The notes beneath the pieces are model-generated. The model had not been told where the DNA came from. It did no database searches and worked only from the letters and a program-made list of their open reading frames with translations. This document shows positions 8,071-16,604 of a stretch of DNA of 41,644 bases, piece by piece (the stretch's first letter is position 1; each line of letters starts with the position of its first letter). The position numbers and the translations under genes are program-made. The DNA is from Bacteroidota bacterium (GTDB lineage: Bacteria; Bacteroidota; Bacteroidia; Cytophagales; Cyclobacteriaceae). The stretch lies in the NCBI GenBank assembly GCA_022567155.1, contig JADFHN010000032.1:1-41644 (forward strand). The letters are read 5' to 3'.

Positions 8071-8448
8071 ATGATGGGTACGTTTCAGGATCTTAAAGTT
8101 TATAAAAAAGCATTTGAATTAGCCATGGAGATTTTTGAAATATCTAAAAAATTCCCAAAAGAAGAAACATATTCATTAACTGACCAAATAAGGCGCTATT
8201 CAAGATCGGTATGTTCAACAATTGCGGAAGCTTATCGAAAAAGAAGGTATCCGATGTATTTTATTAGCAAATGTTCTGATTCGGATATGGAAAACAGCGA
8301 AACTCAGGTTTGGCTTGATTTTGCAGAAGCGTGTCAATACCTGCAAAAGACAGAATTTGATAAGTTAAAATCAAAATCGCAGGAAGTTGGAAAGATGATC
8401 AATCATATGATTAAATATCCTGAAAAATATGGAGTTATTGCAAACTGA
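8071..8448 (+). CDS. Four-helix-bundle protein, S23/IVP family
   Basis: 125 residues, beginning MMGTFQDLKVYKKAFELAME, with the family hallmarks: an LKVYKKAFELA first helix, the central SLTDQIRRYSRSVCSTIAEA block and a third-helix pattern of ENSETQVWLDFAEACQYL. This family (TIGR02436-like) includes the protein encoded in intervening sequences of some 23S rRNA genes and the Avd accessory protein of diversity-generating retroelements; most stand-alone members have no known function. The gene sits inside the fad operon, flanked by a 7-bp repeat array (8020-8060) and its reverse complement (8454-8466), which suggests the whole 8020-8466 unit was inserted. ATG 8074 is an equally possible start. Confidence 0.88.
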   Translation: MMGTFQDLKVYKKAFELAMEIFEISKKFPKEETYSLTDQIRRYSRSVCSTIAEAYRKRRYPMYFISKCSDSDMENSETQVWLDFAEACQYLQKTEFDKLKSKSQEVGKMINHMIKYPEKYGVIAN

Positions 8449-8453
8449 AAATT

Positions 8454-8466
8454 GGTAACTGCCAAC
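8454..8466 (+). repeat. Reverse-complement repeat, right end of S23-family element
   Basis: GGTAACTGCCAAC at 8454-8466 is the reverse complement of GTTGGCAGTTACC; it matches the upstream array at 8033-8045 (GTTGGCAGTTAGC) at 12 of 13 positions. It starts six bases after the stop codon of the four-helix-bundle gene. The ends of an RNA covering the element could therefore pair. Confidence 0.75.
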
Positions 8467-8503
8467 GTGTTTGCTCAAATGATAAATTGAAAATATTATA
8501 GAA

Positions 8504-9676
8504 ATGGACGCATACATTATCAAAGGCTACCGAACGGCCGTAACTCGGGCAAAAAAAGGAAGTTTCCGGTTCACCAGGCCGGACGATCTTGCTGTTGACA
8601 CCATCAAACACCTGATGAACTCGCTGGATAGCGTTGAGAATTCGATGATTGATGACCTGATTGTTGGAAACGCCGTACAGGAAGCCGAACAAGGCATGCA
8701 GATGGGACGGATGATCTCGCTGATGGCCCTGGGCATTGACAATCCGGGAATGGTCATAAACCGATATTGCGGTTCAGGACTGGAGGCAATACATCTTGCT
8801 TTGGCTAAAATCCAGGTCGGTATGGCCGATCTGATTATTGCTGGTGGTACCGAATCCATGTCACTTGTACCCGTGATGGGTTGGAAAACGGCGCTGAATT
8901 ACCAGATAGCAATTGAGACTCCTACATATTATACAAGTATGGGTTTAACGGCAGAGCTAATTGCACAACAGTTTAAGATCAGTCGCGAAGACCAGGATGA
9001 TTTTGCATATAACTCACACATGAAAGCCGTTGATGCACAGAAGGAAGGAAAATTTGACCATGACATTGTACCGATTACAGTAAAAGAAACCTATGTGGAT
9101 TCAAACATGAAGCGCAAAACCCGTGAATTTGTAGTTGATAAGGACGAAGGGCCACGCCCCGATACAAGTCTGGAGATCCTGGCAAAGCTTAAACCGGTTT
9201 TTGCAATAGGCGGGTCAGTAACAGCGGGAAATTCAAGTCCGACCAACGACGGTTCGGCGTTTGTGCTGGTAGCTTCGGAAAAAATGGTTAAAGAATTAAA
9301 CCTTACGCCGCAGGCCAGGCTGGTAAGCTATGCAGCAGCGGGGGTGGACCCGAAGATTATGGGTATTGGTCCGGTTAAAGCGGTTCCGAAAGCGCTGAAA
9401 CTGGCAGGATTAAAACAAGATGACCTTGATCTGATTGAGCTGAACGAAGCATTTGCCGCCCAATCGCTTGCTGTAGTGCGCGAACTTAACCTCGATCCTG
9501 AAAAGCTGAATGTAAATGGAGGCGCCATTGCCCTCGGCCATCCGCTGGGAAGTACCGGGGCACGACTTTCCATCACGCTGCTGAGTGAGATGAAGCGACG
9601 AAACTCAAAATACGGAATGGTCACTGCTTGCGTAGGCGGCGGTCAGGGTGTGGCAGGTATTTTTGAATTATTATAA
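8504..9676 (+). CDS. fadA: Acetyl-CoA C-acyltransferase (3-ketoacyl-CoA thiolase)
   Basis: 390 residues, normal thiolase length. The nucleophilic cysteine lies in [16 protein letters not shown] (about residue 89). The active-site histidine is in [20 protein letters not shown] and the second catalytic cysteine in [20 protein letters not shown]. It performs the last, thiolytic step of beta-oxidation, releasing acetyl-CoA. It is the partner of the FadN-type enzyme upstream and the acyl-CoA dehydrogenase downstream. In the Bacillus arrangement it would directly follow fadN; here about 480 bp containing the repeat-flanked four-helix-bundle gene intervene. Confidence 0.93.
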   Translation: MDAYIIKGYRTAVTRAKKGSFRFTRPDDLAVDTIKHLMNSLDSVENSMIDDLIVGNAVQEAEQGMQMGRMISLMALGIDNPGMVINRYCGSGLEAIHLALAKIQVGMADLIIAGGTESMSLVPVMGWKTALNYQIAIETPTYYTSMGLTAELIAQQFKISREDQDDFAYNSHMKAVDAQKEGKFDHDIVPITVKETYVDSNMKRKTREFVVDKDEGPRPDTSLEILAKLKPVFAIGGSVTAGNSSPTNDGSAFVLVASEKMVKELNLTPQARLVSYAAAGVDPKIMGIGPVKAVPKALKLAGLKQDDLDLIELNEAFAAQSLAVVRELNLDPEKLNVNGGAIALGHPLGSTGARLSITLLSEMKRRNSKYGMVTACVGGGQGVAGIFELL

Positions 9677-9745
9677 TTATAGTATTTATGACTACACACA
9701 GCCGGGTAACTCAATAGATAATAAAACTCAAAATAAGAACCTATT

Positions 9746-11548
9746 ATGGAAACAATTGAACAAACCACCGCAATAATGGGAGGCGAATTTCTGATAAAGG
9801 AAACCGAAGCTTCCACCGTTTTCATTCCTGAAGAATGGAGTGAAGAACAGAAAATGATATTTCAGACTTGCAAAGATTTTCTTGCAAAGGAGGTATATCC
9901 CAGGCTGGATGAAATTGATTCTCAAAAAGATCCTGAGCTGATGCCTGAGTTGATGGGCAAAGCAGGCAAACTTGGTTTGCTCGGCATATCCATACCAGAA
10001 AAATGGGGCGGATATGGGATGGATCTGAATACTACCATGATGATTGTGGATGCGCTTGGCTCCGGCCATTCCTTTGTAGTTGCACTTTCAGCCCACACCG
10101 GAATAGGCACGCTACCCATCCTTTATTATGGTAATGAAGCACAAAAGGATAAATATCTTCCGAAACTGGCATCCGGAGAAATGAAGTCGGCATACTGCCT
10201 TACAGAACCCGATTCCGGTTCCGATGCAAATGCAGCAAAAACCCGTGCCACCTTATCTGAAGACGGTACGCATTACCTGATGAATGGCCAGAAGATGTGG
10301 ATCACCAACGGTGGTTTTGCTGATCTGTTCATTGTGTTTGCAAAAATCGAAGATGACAAGATCCTGTCTGCATTCATAGTTGAAAAATCATTTGGTGGAA
10401 TAACCATGAATGAGGAAGAAAAAAAAATGGGTATAAAAGGGTCTTCCACACGGCAGATATTTTTCAACGATTGCAAGGTGCCCGTTGAAAACCTGCTGTA
10501 TGACCGTGGAAAAGGATTTAAAATTGCCGTAAATATTCTGAATGTAGGCAGAATAAAACTGGCATCATCCTGTATTGGCGGCAGCAAGGATATAATTACA
10601 ACAGCTGTAAAATACGCCAATGAAAGGAAACAGTTTGGAAAATCAATAGGTGAATTCGGTGCCATAAAATACAAGCTGGCAGAAATGGCATCACGCACAT
10701 TTGCATCCGAATCGGCCGTTTACCGGACAGGAAGTAATATTGACAAAGCATATGACAGCTATGTGAATGAAGGTATGGAACCTGCACAGGCCCGCCTGAA
10801 GGCGCTGGAAGAGTTTGCCATCGAATGTGCGATTATGAAGGTGCACGGTTCCGAAGTACTTGATTATTGCGCGGATGAGGGAGTTCAGATTTTTGGCGGT
10901 ATGGGCTATTCAGCTGATGCGCCAATGGACAGGGCTTATCGCGACTCACGTATCAACCGCATATTCGAAGGAACCAATGAAATTAACAGGCTGCTGACCA
11001 TCGATATGCTTCTGAAAAGAGCCATGAAAGGCCGTATTGACCTGATGGGGCCTGCCATGAAAGTAGCAAAAGAACTGACCTCAATTCCTGACTTTGGCGT
11101 TTCAGAAGATGAAGGGCTTTTTGCCAAAGAGAAAAAAGCCTTACGGAATCTCAAAAAAGCCGGGCTGATGATTTCGGGCGCTGCTGTGCAAAAATTCATG
11201 CAAAAACTTGCCGATGAACAGGAGATACTGATGAATCTTGCTGATATGTTGATTGAGGGCTATGTAGCTGAATCGGCCCTGCTAAGAGTGGAAAAACTCA
11301 TTGGATTGAGGGGTGAAGAAAATTGCTCCATCCAGACCGACATGATGCGTATCTATCTTTATGAGGCGGTAGAAAATGCTTCAAGAGTGGCTAAAGAGGC
11401 CATTTATGCTATTGCCGAAGGTGATGAACAGCGTATGATGCTGATGGGATTAAAGCGATTTACTAAAATGGAGCCTTTTAATCTGAAAGAAGCAAGAAGA
11501 AGGGTGGCCAATCACCTGCTGGATAAAAATGAATACTCGTTTAAATAA
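9746..11548 (+). CDS. fadE: Acyl-CoA dehydrogenase (FadE type, Bacillus-like)
   Basis: 600 residues, longer than the usual 380-residue acyl-CoA dehydrogenase and close to Bacillus FadE. It carries the first step of beta-oxidation, an FAD-dependent alpha-beta desaturation. Signatures include AYCLTEPDSGSDANAAKTRA, the substrate/FAD loop MNGQKMWITNGGFADLFIVF, and YANERKQFGKSIGEFGAIK. The C-terminal ACAD signature contains RIFEGTNEINRLL, where the Glu is expected to be the catalytic base. About 200 extra C-terminal residues form a helical domain typical of this long subfamily. It is the last gene of the marR-fadN-fadA-fadE set. No electron-transfer flavoprotein genes are in the window. Confidence 0.93.
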   Translation: METIEQTTAIMGGEFLIKETEASTVFIPEEWSEEQKMIFQTCKDFLAKEVYPRLDEIDSQKDPELMPELMGKAGKLGLLGISIPEKWGGYGMDLNTTMMIVDALGSGHSFVVALSAHTGIGTLPILYYGNEAQKDKYLPKLASGEMKSAYCLTEPDSGSDANAAKTRATLSEDGTHYLMNGQKMWITNGGFADLFIVFAKIEDDKILSAFIVEKSFGGITMNEEEKKMGIKGSSTRQIFFNDCKVPVENLLYDRGKGFKIAVNILNVGRIKLASSCIGGSKDIITTAVKYANERKQFGKSIGEFGAIKYKLAEMASRTFASESAVYRTGSNIDKAYDSYVNEGMEPAQARLKALEEFAIECAIMKVHGSEVLDYCADEGVQIFGGMGYSADAPMDRAYRDSRINRIFEGTNEINRLLTIDMLLKRAMKGRIDLMGPAMKVAKELTSIPDFGVSEDEGLFAKEKKALRNLKKAGLMISGAAVQKFMQKLADEQEILMNLADMLIEGYVAESALLRVEKLIGLRGEENCSIQTDMMRIYLYEAVENASRVAKEAIYAIAEGDEQRMMLMGLKRFTKMEPFNLKEARRRVANHLLDKNEYSFK

Positions 11549-11950
11549 AATCGGACTTTAAATAAGGGTAATATGGTTACATAAAGAGAACGTAACAGTA
11601 TATCGCCATTACCCGAATCGCGCAGCGATGTCGGGTAATCTCCTTGTATAAAGCAGTTTGAAGTAATTAATTGATTGGTATTTCATACGGGAGATTACCC
11701 GGTGAAGCCGGGTAATGACGGTGTTTTTTCTTGTTTTATGTATTATAACTCCCAAAATTTATTATGTTTTTTTTAAAACGATGATTATCAGCAAATTAAA
11801 ATATCTGTTTTCGCACTATACAAAACAGGAAATGGAATGATGCAGGCCTGTTAAACATATGCCCGATCCGTTGAAAATATTAGCGGAAATAAATTTTACT
11901 TTAACTTAGTATGCCTTTAGCAGGATGAGTAGGAGGAAATAGTTATAATA
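11549..11950. other. Intergenic stretch after fadE
   Basis: No reading frame here looks coding. The notable content is the paired hairpin repeat at 11608-11716 (separate entry). The region just before the DUF4254 gene (11860-11910) is AT-rich and could hold its promoter, but I find only an imperfect -7 box (TAACTTAG near 11902). Confidence 0.6.
11608..11716. repeat. REPIN-like pair of inverted hairpins
   Basis: Hairpin one (11608-11639) has arms ATTACCCGA and TCGGGTAAT with a further inner stem ATCGC/GCGAT. Hairpin two (11694-11716) has arms ATTACCCGG and CCGGGTAAT around a five-base loop. The flanks are also complementary: GGGTAATCTCC after the first pairs with GGAGATTACCC at the second. 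The two units thus lie head to head around a 50-bp spacer, the architecture of REP doublets. It follows the fad operon and may also act as its transcript end. Confidence 0.75.
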
Positions 11951-12556
11951 ATGGTTACAGCAAAAAGTTGTTACATGGTTTTCAAGGAATGCATCACGGA
12001 TTATCACAAAACCGATAACATTGAGCAACCCATCACCAACCCGTATGATGAGTCCGGCATCCGGTATCTGCTTTACCTTAAAAGCTGGATTGATACAGTA
12101 CAATGGCATTACGAAGACCTGATCAGGGATCCTGATATTGTGCCTGAATATGGAATGACCCTGAAGCGGCTGATAGACCATTCTAATCAATACCGGACTG
12201 ATATTGTGGAGCAAATCGACGACTGGTTTCTGGATCAATTTAAAAATGTGAAGGCTACCCCCGACGCCAGGCTGAATACGGAAAGCCCCGCCTGGGTAAT
12301 AGATCGCCTCTCGATACTTGCGCTGAAGATATACCACATGGAAGAGCAGGTAAACCGAGATGATACGGATGAATCACACCGGAATAAAAGTAGGGAAAAA
12401 CTCAACATGCTGCGCGAACAACTCGTTGATATTTCGGTAAGTCTGGATCAACTGCTGGAAGATATCGGAAAGGGCAAGCGTATCATGAAAGTATATCGTC
12501 AGATGAAGATGTATAACGACCCTGCCACCAATCCTATATTGTACAGACATAAATAA
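11951..12556 (+). CDS. DUF4254 domain protein
   Basis: 201 residues, mostly helical and soluble, with no signal peptide. The pattern of an N-terminal WHYEDLIRDPDI segment, NQYRTDIVEQIDDWF and a C-terminal lysine-rich KGKRIMKVYRQMKMYNDPA matches the DUF4254 family of Bacteroidota as I know it. The gene immediately precedes a GT9 glycosyltransferase (15 bp apart), a common pairing for this family, suggesting a role in lipopolysaccharide or cell-surface glycan assembly. The biochemical function is unknown. Confidence 0.75.
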   Translation: MVTAKSCYMVFKECITDYHKTDNIEQPITNPYDESGIRYLLYLKSWIDTVQWHYEDLIRDPDIVPEYGMTLKRLIDHSNQYRTDIVEQIDDWFLDQFKNVKATPDARLNTESPAWVIDRLSILALKIYHMEEQVNRDDTDESHRNKSREKLNMLREQLVDISVSLDQLLEDIGKGKRIMKVYRQMKMYNDPATNPILYRHK

Positions 12557-12571
12557 TACCTAGCTTTACGC

Positions 12572-13633
12572 ATGCATGTGATTGTGTTCAGGTTCTCAGC
12601 TTTTGGAGACGTTGCACTAACGGTACCGGTAATCCGGGGCGTGTTGTACAAAAATCCTGATCTACACATAACTTTTGTTTCTGATCTTCGTTTCAGGTCC
12701 TTTTTTCATGCCATTCCCCGCCTGAACTTTTACGGTATTGAACTGAAAAATTACAAAGGATTACCCGGGTTAATAAAACTGTATCTAGATATTAATTCAG
12801 CTCATAAATGGGACATTGTAATCGATTTGCACAGTGTATTACGTACCTGGGTGCTGGATAGCTTGTTCCGCATTTCAGGCATAAAAGTGTACGAAATTGA
12901 TAAAGGGAGGAAAGCAAAAAAGGAGCTGACCCGTAAATCAGGTAAGGTGTTTAAACCACTTAAACATACAACCGAACGCTACCTCGATGTATTCAGGCAG
13001 GCGGGAATTCCGGCTGATGCAAATTTTGATTGTCCCATTCGTTACAATCCCGAATTCACCAAAAATATTAAAGCGTTTTACGCTGAAAATGATTTGGACA
13101 AAAAAGATCACTGGATTGCTGTGGCTCCCTTTTCAATACATAAAGAGAAACAATGGCCGGATGAAAAAATGGAAGAATTGATCGGAATTCTTGCTGAACG
13201 TAATAATTATAAAATATTTCTATTTGGAGCCGGGCCCGTTGAAGAACCGAAACTGGAGGCACTTTCAGAAAAATTCGACAACACATATAACCTGGCCGGA
13301 AGGCTGAACATGGAAGAAGAAATTGTATTGCTCCGCGACATTGACCTGATGATCTCAATGGATTCGTTTAATATGCACCTTGCTGCACTTTGCAACGTAA
13401 AGGTGGTATCTGTTTGGGGCGCTACCCATCCTCATTCGGGATTTGGCCCTGTAAATAACAATGAAAAATACATAGTTCAGATTCCGCAACATGAATTAAA
13501 CTGCCGGCCATGTTCAGTGTTCGGAAACAAGCCGTGTTACCGAGGCGACCATGCCTGCATGCACTGGATTTCTGTTAACCAGGTATTGGATCAGGTAAAA
13601 AAAGCATTGGCAGATCAAGCAGACAGTCCTTGA
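12572..13633 (+). CDS. Glycosyltransferase family 9 (heptosyltransferase-like)
   Basis: 353 residues with the GT-B fold of the ADP-heptose:LPS heptosyltransferase family. The N-terminal VIVFRFSAFGDVALTVPVIR motif is the classical start of GT9 enzymes. In the C-terminal domain, FLFGAGPVEEPKLEAL and DLMISMDSFNMHLAALCNVK (the D-S-x-x-x-H-x-A-A nucleotide-sugar site) are conserved, followed by VVSVWGATHPHSGFGP. A cysteine-rich tail (CRPCSVFGNKPCYRGDHACM) is also typical of the family. The probable role is adding a sugar to the LPS core in the cytoplasm. It forms an operon with the DUF4254 gene. Donor and acceptor cannot be fixed from sequence. Confidence 0.88.
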   Translation: MHVIVFRFSAFGDVALTVPVIRGVLYKNPDLHITFVSDLRFRSFFHAIPRLNFYGIELKNYKGLPGLIKLYLDINSAHKWDIVIDLHSVLRTWVLDSLFRISGIKVYEIDKGRKAKKELTRKSGKVFKPLKHTTERYLDVFRQAGIPADANFDCPIRYNPEFTKNIKAFYAENDLDKKDHWIAVAPFSIHKEKQWPDEKMEELIGILAERNNYKIFLFGAGPVEEPKLEALSEKFDNTYNLAGRLNMEEEIVLLRDIDLMISMDSFNMHLAALCNVKVVSVWGATHPHSGFGPVNNNEKYIVQIPQHELNCRPCSVFGNKPCYRGDHACMHWISVNQVLDQVKKALADQADSP

Positions 13634-13664
13634 CATGACAAATTCATAATAGCCGGTGGAACAA

Positions 13665-13693
13665 TTTGCAGGATGTTATTGTTTATACATTTG
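13665..13693 (+). promoter_or_regulatory. Bacteroidota-type promoter for the DUF427 gene
   Basis: TTTG at 13665-13668, a 17-bp spacer, then TACATTTG at 13686-13693. Both boxes match the Bacteroidota -33 (TTTG) and -7 (TAnnTTTG) consensus perfectly. The expected start of transcription is near 13700, giving a leader of about 25 bases before the ATG at 13725. Confidence 0.6.
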
Positions 13694-13724
13694 AAACAAC
13701 TAATATTGACTAATTTTAGAAATT

Positions 13725-14006
13725 ATGAAAGCAATCTGGAATGGTAAGGTAATCGCCGAAAGCGATGATACTGTTGTAGTTGAAGGAAACCATTATTTCC
13801 CTGAAGAGGCAATAAATAAAGCATACTATAAAGCTAGTGATACACATACCACCTGTCCGTGGAAGGGGGAAGCATCTTATTATACGCTAGAGGTAGATGG
13901 TAGTAAAAACCCGGATGCGGCGTGGTACTATAAAGAACCCAGTGACCTTGCAAAACAGATCCGAAACCATGTGGCATTCTGGAAAGGTGTGGAAGTAACT
14001 AAATAA
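13725..14006 (+). CDS. DUF427 domain protein
   Basis: 93 residues covering a single DUF427 domain: MKAIWNGKVIAESDDTVVVE at the start, NHYFPEEAINKAYY, then the conserved THTTCPWKGEASYYTLEVDG and AAWYYKEP. The family is a small beta-rich cytoplasmic fold of unknown function, widespread in bacteria and fungi. The gene has its own promoter (13665-13693) and a strong terminator after it (14084-14120), so it is a single-gene transcription unit. Confidence 0.9.
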   Translation: MKAIWNGKVIAESDDTVVVEGNHYFPEEAINKAYYKASDTHTTCPWKGEASYYTLEVDGSKNPDAAWYYKEPSDLAKQIRNHVAFWKGVEVTK

Positions 14007-14083
14007 AGTTACTTCAGAGTATATCTGATCTCAAACCGGCGGGGAAAGGTCGAAATTCCTAATACTCATTCGAAACATTTGTA

Positions 14084-14120
14084 ACAGGCAGAAATAACTC
14101 GTATTTTCTGCCTGTTTTTT
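14084..14120 (+). terminator. Intrinsic terminator abutting the ABC-transporter start codon
   Basis: Perfect 11-bp arms ACAGGCAGAAA (14084-14094) and TTTCTGCCTGT (14105-14115) enclose a 10-base loop and run into a T tract ending at 14120. The ATG of the ABC ATPase gene starts one base later at 14122. It clearly suits the end of the DUF427 transcript, but its position leaves no leader for the transporter unless transcripts read through. Confidence 0.85.
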
Positions 14121-14121
14121 A

Positions 14122-15033
14122 ATGATAGACATACTAAATCTAACGAAGGAATACAACGGAAGGCCGGTGGTTGACCAGATATCCTTTCATGTGCCGGAAG
14201 GGAAAACATTCGTGCTGCTCGGCACAAGCGGTTCCGGTAAAACTACCACTCTTAAAATGTTGAATGGTCTGATCCAGCCAACTTCCGGTAAAATCCTTAT
14301 CAACGATAAAGATATTTCAAATGTTAATCCGGAGTCATTACGGAAAAATATCGGATATGTAATACAGAGTATCGGACTTTTCCCGCACATGACGGTGAAA
14401 GAAAATATTTCCGTAGTTCCAAAACTCCTTAAATGGCATCCTGATGTAATTAAAGAAAGAGTACGCTTTCTGCTGGAATTACTGAATCTGGAAACGGTTG
14501 ATCCTGAAGCCTATCCCGCTCAGCTTTCGGGTGGACAGCAACAACGTGTAGGACTGGCCCGGGCGCTGGCTGCAGACCCGGCTATTGTGTTAATGGATGA
14601 ACCTTTTGGTGCCCTCGATCCGATAACGCGTACAGATATACGTAATGAATTTAAAAAACTCGAAGAAATCATCAACAAAACAATCGTTCTGGTTACACAC
14701 GACGTCACTGAAGCCTGGGAACTGGGTGATATCATCTGCCTGATGGACAATGGGAAAATCATGCAAAACGGATCACCCAAAGAACTGACATGGAAAGCCG
14801 AAAACCAGTTCGTAAAGGATTTTCTACGTCCACACCAATGGCAACTTGAAATCATGACAGTGGCTGTAAAAGATGTTTTACCTTTCTCAGATAAAGAAAT
14901 TTCACTTGATCCCGATACATCACTCTTCCATGCAATGCATACGCTGGAATCTGAGGGAAAAAAATCGCTTTCCCTGCATTTGCACCAAGCCTTTCTTGAT
15001 TATAAAACTTCATTTATGAAACGGGAATTATGA
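14122..15033 (+). CDS. ABC transporter ATPase, OpuCA/glycine betaine-choline type
   Basis: 303 residues. Walker A GTSGSGKTT is at about residues 34-42, the Q-loop at YVIQSIGLFPHM, the ABC signature at LSGGQQQRVGLARALAADPA, Walker B at IVLMDEPFGALDP and the switch His at LVTHDV. These features and the neighbouring permease fusion place it in the compatible-solute importer group. The C-terminal extension after residue 240 is only about 60 residues (LPFSDKEISLDPDTSLFHAM), so the paired CBS domains of longer homologues are reduced to a vestige. Its TGA overlaps the next ATG (15030-15033), indicating translational coupling. The substrate is probably a quaternary amine, by family. Confidence 0.9.
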   Translation: MIDILNLTKEYNGRPVVDQISFHVPEGKTFVLLGTSGSGKTTTLKMLNGLIQPTSGKILINDKDISNVNPESLRKNIGYVIQSIGLFPHMTVKENISVVPKLLKWHPDVIKERVRFLLELLNLETVDPEAYPAQLSGGQQQRVGLARALAADPAIVLMDEPFGALDPITRTDIRNEFKKLEEIINKTIVLVTHDVTEAWELGDIICLMDNGKIMQNGSPKELTWKAENQFVKDFLRPHQWQLEIMTVAVKDVLPFSDKEISLDPDTSLFHAMHTLESEGKKSLSLHLHQAFLDYKTSFMKREL

Positions 15034-16595
15034 AAAAGGGCTTATTCAGCTTTTTCTCTGAACAAAAGGCAGAGATATTTGAACAGACTACGGAGCATCT
15101 TTGGCTAACGTTGATGGCCCTTACCATTGCCATTGCCATATCCTTACCTGTTGGCATTATGATGACCAGGCGGAAAAAACTTGCAAAACCAATTCTGGGA
15201 ATTGTAAATGTTATTCAGACCATCCCGAGTCTTGCGCTCCTTGGATTTATGATACCCCTGCTGGGAATTGGCACTGTACCGGCAATTACTGCTTTATTTC
15301 TGTATGCACTTCTGCCGATAATCCGAAATACATATACTGGAATAATTGAAACAGATCCGGGTATCAAAGAAGCAGCCAGGGGAATGGGAATGACCGATTT
15401 TCAATCATTGATGCAGGTTGAACTCCCGCTTGCACTTCCCACAATCTTTGCAGGTATAAAAACTGCAACGGTAATAAACGTGGGGGTAGCCACGCTTACT
15501 GCCCTGATAGGTGCAGGCGGATTGGGGGTGTTTATTTTCCGGGGTATAGCCCTCAACAATATAAATATGATCCTGGCAGGTGCCATTCCTGCCGCACTGA
15601 TGGCATTGATGTTCGATTTCTTTCTTGGGTTTATCCAGCATCAAATAAAACAACGCAGGAAACTGATTGTAATTACTGCCCTGGTCTTCCTTGTAATAAT
15701 GCTTGGTGCAGTTACATGGAGTAAACTTGATTTTAGTGGAAATTCCTTCAAAGCCGGGTTTCCTTCTGAGTTTATTCACCGTGAAGACGGATACCAGGGA
15801 TTAAAAAAATTATATCATCTTGACCTGGACATAATGGAAATGGACATCGGACTGATGTATGACGCCATTTATAACAAAAAGGTGGATCTGGTAAGTGGAT
15901 TTTCTACCGATGGACGAATCGGGGCTTTTGATCTCGTGGTTCTGGATGATGATAAGCATTATTTCCCGCCTTACCATGCAGCACCGCTTGTGAGAAAACA
16001 ACTGATTGATAGATATCCGGAAGTTAAGTACGCATTGAATAAGATTGCCGGACAAATCAACAATCCACAGATGGCTGCACTGAACTACATGGCTGACGAT
16101 GCACAACTCAGCCCCCGTGAAGTAGCTGTTTCGTTCCTTGAATCGCTGGATTTAAAGACAAATTATCATCCGGATGGCGATGCTGATCTGATCATCGGCT
16201 CAAAAAATTTTACAGAAAATTTTATTCTTGCCGAAATGTTTAAGATACTGATCGAAAACTATACAACACTCGATGTGGACTTAAAAATGGGTTTTGGCGG
16301 CACAAAGCTTGTTTTTGACGCACTGAGAAACGGCGATATTGACATTTATCCAGAATATACCGGAACAGGGCTGCTTGTACTTTTGCCGGAAGAAGACCGC
16401 GATACGATTATAAAGTATGACAGGGAAGCCGTTTATGAATATGTGCAAAAGGAATTCCGGGAAAGGTATGACATTCACTGGTTGTCTCCGCTTGGGTTCA
16501 ACAATACCCATACCATGGTCATGCGAAGGGAGCATGCTGAACGGCTGGGTATAAATACGATTTCAGACCTGGCTGCTTATCTTCAAAAACAATAA
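15030..16595 (+). CDS. ABC permease fused to a circularly permuted substrate-binding domain
   Basis: 521 residues. Residues 1-205 are an OpuCB-type permease with the EAA loop (EAARGMGMTDFQSLMQVELP). A further membrane span (KLIVITALVFLVIMLGAV, about residues 212-229) tethers a substrate-binding domain outside the cell membrane. In that domain the block normally C-terminal in OpuCC/OsmF proteins (HREDGYQGLKKLYHL, IGLMYDAIYNKKVDLVSGFS, TDGRIGAFDL, FPPYHAAPLVRK) comes first. The normally N-terminal block (IIGSKNFTENFILAEM, GFGGTKLVFDAL, IDIYPEYTGTGLLVLL, LSPLGFNNTHTMVMRREHA) comes last. The two lobes are thus permuted. It works with the ATPase encoded just upstream to import a quaternary amine or similar solute. 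Confidence 0.9.
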   Translation: MKKGLFSFFSEQKAEIFEQTTEHLWLTLMALTIAIAISLPVGIMMTRRKKLAKPILGIVNVIQTIPSLALLGFMIPLLGIGTVPAITALFLYALLPIIRNTYTGIIETDPGIKEAARGMGMTDFQSLMQVELPLALPTIFAGIKTATVINVGVATLTALIGAGGLGVFIFRGIALNNINMILAGAIPAALMALMFDFFLGFIQHQIKQRRKLIVITALVFLVIMLGAVTWSKLDFSGNSFKAGFPSEFIHREDGYQGLKKLYHLDLDIMEMDIGLMYDAIYNKKVDLVSGFSTDGRIGAFDLVVLDDDKHYFPPYHAAPLVRKQLIDRYPEVKYALNKIAGQINNPQMAALNYMADDAQLSPREVAVSFLESLDLKTNYHPDGDADLIIGSKNFTENFILAEMFKILIENYTTLDVDLKMGFGGTKLVFDALRNGDIDIYPEYTGTGLLVLLPEEDRDTIIKYDREAVYEYVQKEFRERYDIHWLSPLGFNNTHTMVMRREHAERLGINTISDLAAYLQKQ

Positions 16596-16604
16596 TATAC
16601 GGTG

